Assembly (NCBI RefSeq): GCF_024498195.1
Contig: NZ_CP101824.1
Location: 2,728,001 to 2,792,000 of the forward strand
Source of the DNA: Halovivax cerinus
GTDB lineage: Archaea > Halobacteriota > Halobacteria > Halobacteriales > Natrialbaceae
Direction of reading: 5' to 3'
Length of the DNA: 64,000 bases
In this document: piece after piece, positions 62,950 through 64,000 of the stretch
How the letters are laid out: each line of letters opens with the position of its first letter
How positions within the stretch are numbered: position 1 is the first letter of the stretch
Position numbers and translations under genes: made by a program
Notes under the pieces: generated by a model
The model's database searches: none
What the model saw: the letters and a program-made list of their open reading frames with translations, nothing else
Told to the model about the DNA's origin: nothing

Positions 62950-63618
62950 TCAGCGCTCGGTGTCACCAGTCCGGACGTCCTCGAAGATGCGAACGCCGAC
63001 GGCGAGGTAGCCGGCCAGTGCGACGACGAACCGCTCTCCGTTGTACGCGATCGGGAAGATTCGTTCAGGCTCGGGTTCGGGCTGGGGACCCGGATCGAAA
63101 CCGGTCCGATAGTGTGTGTCCTCGGTCGTGCCGACCGTCGTCGACTCCGAGACGGTTCGCGTGCCTTCCTCGCTCGTCGAGAACTCGACGAACGTCTGGA
63201 CGAACCCGTCGTGGTTCGAGAGGTAGAGTTTCCCCGAGAGGTCGTAGAACTGGTCGTGGAGCGGCCAGAGGAGGTTGACGCCGTTGAAGAACGCGTCCAG
63301 CAGGACGTGAGCGAAGAGCAGACACCCGAGCGTGGCCCAGAGGGTACGCGGTCCGCCCGGCCCCAGTCGAGTCCGGACGATCGACTCCGATCGAAGTCGG
63401 GTGTCCCAGTAGAGCGCCGCGCCGGGGACGAGGACCACGAAGATGTTGTGCAGTGCTGCCCGGTGGGTTCCGTCCCACACCATGCCGATCAACGTGTCCA
63501 GATCGAGTGCGGCCGTCGCCGCCAGCACGACCAGGATCGCCTTCGTGTCGAACCGGTCGCCGAGCAGGGCGATGCCCAGAAGGCCAGCCAGTCCGACGTG
63601 GACGACGGTCGATGGCAT
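62950..63618 (-). CDS. membrane metal-dependent hydrolase (DUF457/YdjM-like)
   Basis: A 222-residue membrane protein with about four TM helices and the family signature MPSTVVHVGLAGLLG, ALDLDTLIG, HNIFVV and HVLLDAFFNGVNLLWPL, where His and Asp form the likely metal site. The family is associated with membrane-bound hydrolysis and, in bacteria, with LexA-regulated genes. The segment from about 140 to 185 is hydrophilic with a Pro/Glu run. Divergent from the HTH gene at the window edge. Confidence 0.85.
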   Translation of the reverse strand: MPSTVVHVGLAGLLGIALLGDRFDTKAILVVLAATAALDLDTLIGMVWDGTHRAALHNIFVVLVPGAALYWDTRLRSESIVRTRLGPGGPRTLWATLGCLLFAHVLLDAFFNGVNLLWPLHDQFYDLSGKLYLSNHDGFVQTFVEFSTSEEGTRTVSESTTVGTTEDTHYRTGFDPGPQPEPEPERIFPIAYNGERFVVALAGYLAVGVRIFEDVRTGDTER

Positions 63619-63755
63619 AGTGGGTCCTTCGCGTCGTCACCCTTGTACGTTTCTCCGTGACAGTCACGGGACACGAACGATCTCTGCCTCGTCACGCTTC
63701 GCGCGTCGACGTCCCGGTTCGATACGTACTTGCCAGTCCCGTCGAATGGGCGGGC

Positions 63756-64000
63756 ATGAGCGACGACGGGATCAAGGGTGCCCTCGCCGAGAAGATGGCC
63801 GGAGAGGTCGTCCTGTCGAGCGATCCCGGGGCGACGATTCGCAAGTGGCGGACGGACTTCGGCATCTCGCAGACGGCTCTCGCCGACGAACTCGACGTGT
63901 CGGCGTCCGTCGTCTCCGATTACGAGAGCGGCCGCCGAGAGAACCCCGGGATCGGCGTGGTCGGGCGCATCGTGTCCGGCTTGCTCGCCATCGACGAGCA
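63756..64000 (+). CDS. HTH (XRE-type) transcriptional regulator, partial
   Basis: The first 81 codons of a gene cut off by the window end. After a short N-terminus (MSDDGIKGALAEKMAGEVVL) lies a helix-turn-helix of the XRE/Cro type: TIRKWRTDFGISQTALAD and SASVVSDYESGRRENPG. This arrangement, HTH preceded by an acidic leader, is typical of archaeal predicted regulators with a C-terminal effector domain that would be off the window. Target unknown. Confidence 0.85.
   Translation, partial: MSDDGIKGALAEKMAGEVVLSSDPGATIRKWRTDFGISQTALADELDVSASVVSDYESGRRENPGIGVVGRIVSGLLAIDE

Overview
The window is a gene-dense, GC-rich stretch of archaeal chromosome, almost certainly from an extreme halophile (class Halobacteria). 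The evidence is archaeal machinery throughout (Rpo3/6/10, L7Ae, S28e, L24e, S17e, PriS/GINS, RFC large subunit, CDC48, RNase J, RtcB/archease), very acidic proteins, Bat-type regulators, Tat lipoprotein signals, F420 and mevalonate/isopentenyl-phosphate genes, and haloarchaeal TATA boxes about 27 nt before leaderless starts. No transposase, phage gene, intein or CRISPR array was seen. The genus cannot be fixed from the sequence.

Layout. 0-6.1 kb: small membrane protein, panB, alpha/beta hydrolase, an Hsp20-like protein overlapping a CDC48 ATPase, membrane protein, peroxiredoxin. 6.1-11.4 kb: GINS, PriS and an acetyltransferase on the minus strand, then archease and RtcB (tRNA splicing/ligation). 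11.4-17.6 kb: Bat-type regulator, a pyrimidine-rich tandem repeat, moaA, and a DUF4129/DUF58/membrane-protein operon. 17.7-29.2 kb: the classic archaeal information-processing run tRNA-Ser, S13, S4, S11, Rpo3, tRNA-Leu, L18e, L13, S9, Rpo10, Rpo6, enolase, S2, then isoprenoid genes (mevalonate kinase, isopentenyl phosphate kinase), RNase J and GGPP synthase. 29.2-37 kb: lipoprotein, VWA lipoprotein, GluRS, a zinc microprotein, SDR, TmcA. 37.4-39.9 kb: L7Ae, S28e, L24e, Ndk, then Mn/Fe SOD. 40-45.5 kb: small proteins, MBL hydrolase, membrane-anchored HTH protein, tRNA-Glu with a duplicated 3' end (an att-like scar), a patch of low coding density, TRAM protein and a GCS2-like ligase. 45.7-49.4 kb: CofD, a Dus-like TIM barrel, a CitG-like protein, DUF447, S17e. 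50-53.5 kb: asd and a 3-hydroxyacyl-CoA dehydrogenase/enoyl-CoA hydratase pair. 54-59.8 kb: DUF3054 protein, a J-domain protein with three zinc ribbons, a TIR protein with a zinc ribbon, five exact-period 28-bp repeats, tpiA, MBF1, CDP-alcohol transferase, AK6-type kinase, hisC. 60-64 kb: RfcL, CinA-like protein, acetyltransferase, membrane hydrolase, and an HTH gene cut by the window edge.

Most of the window is core genome. The points most worth following are the structured leader of the L7Ae mRNA (possible autoregulation with a ribosome-binding site that can be paired), the L24e protein with lost zinc cysteines and a long acidic tail, the TIR-zinc-ribbon gene beside an unusual 28-bp repeat block, the J-domain protein with three zinc ribbons, and several genes too short for ordinary gene callers.
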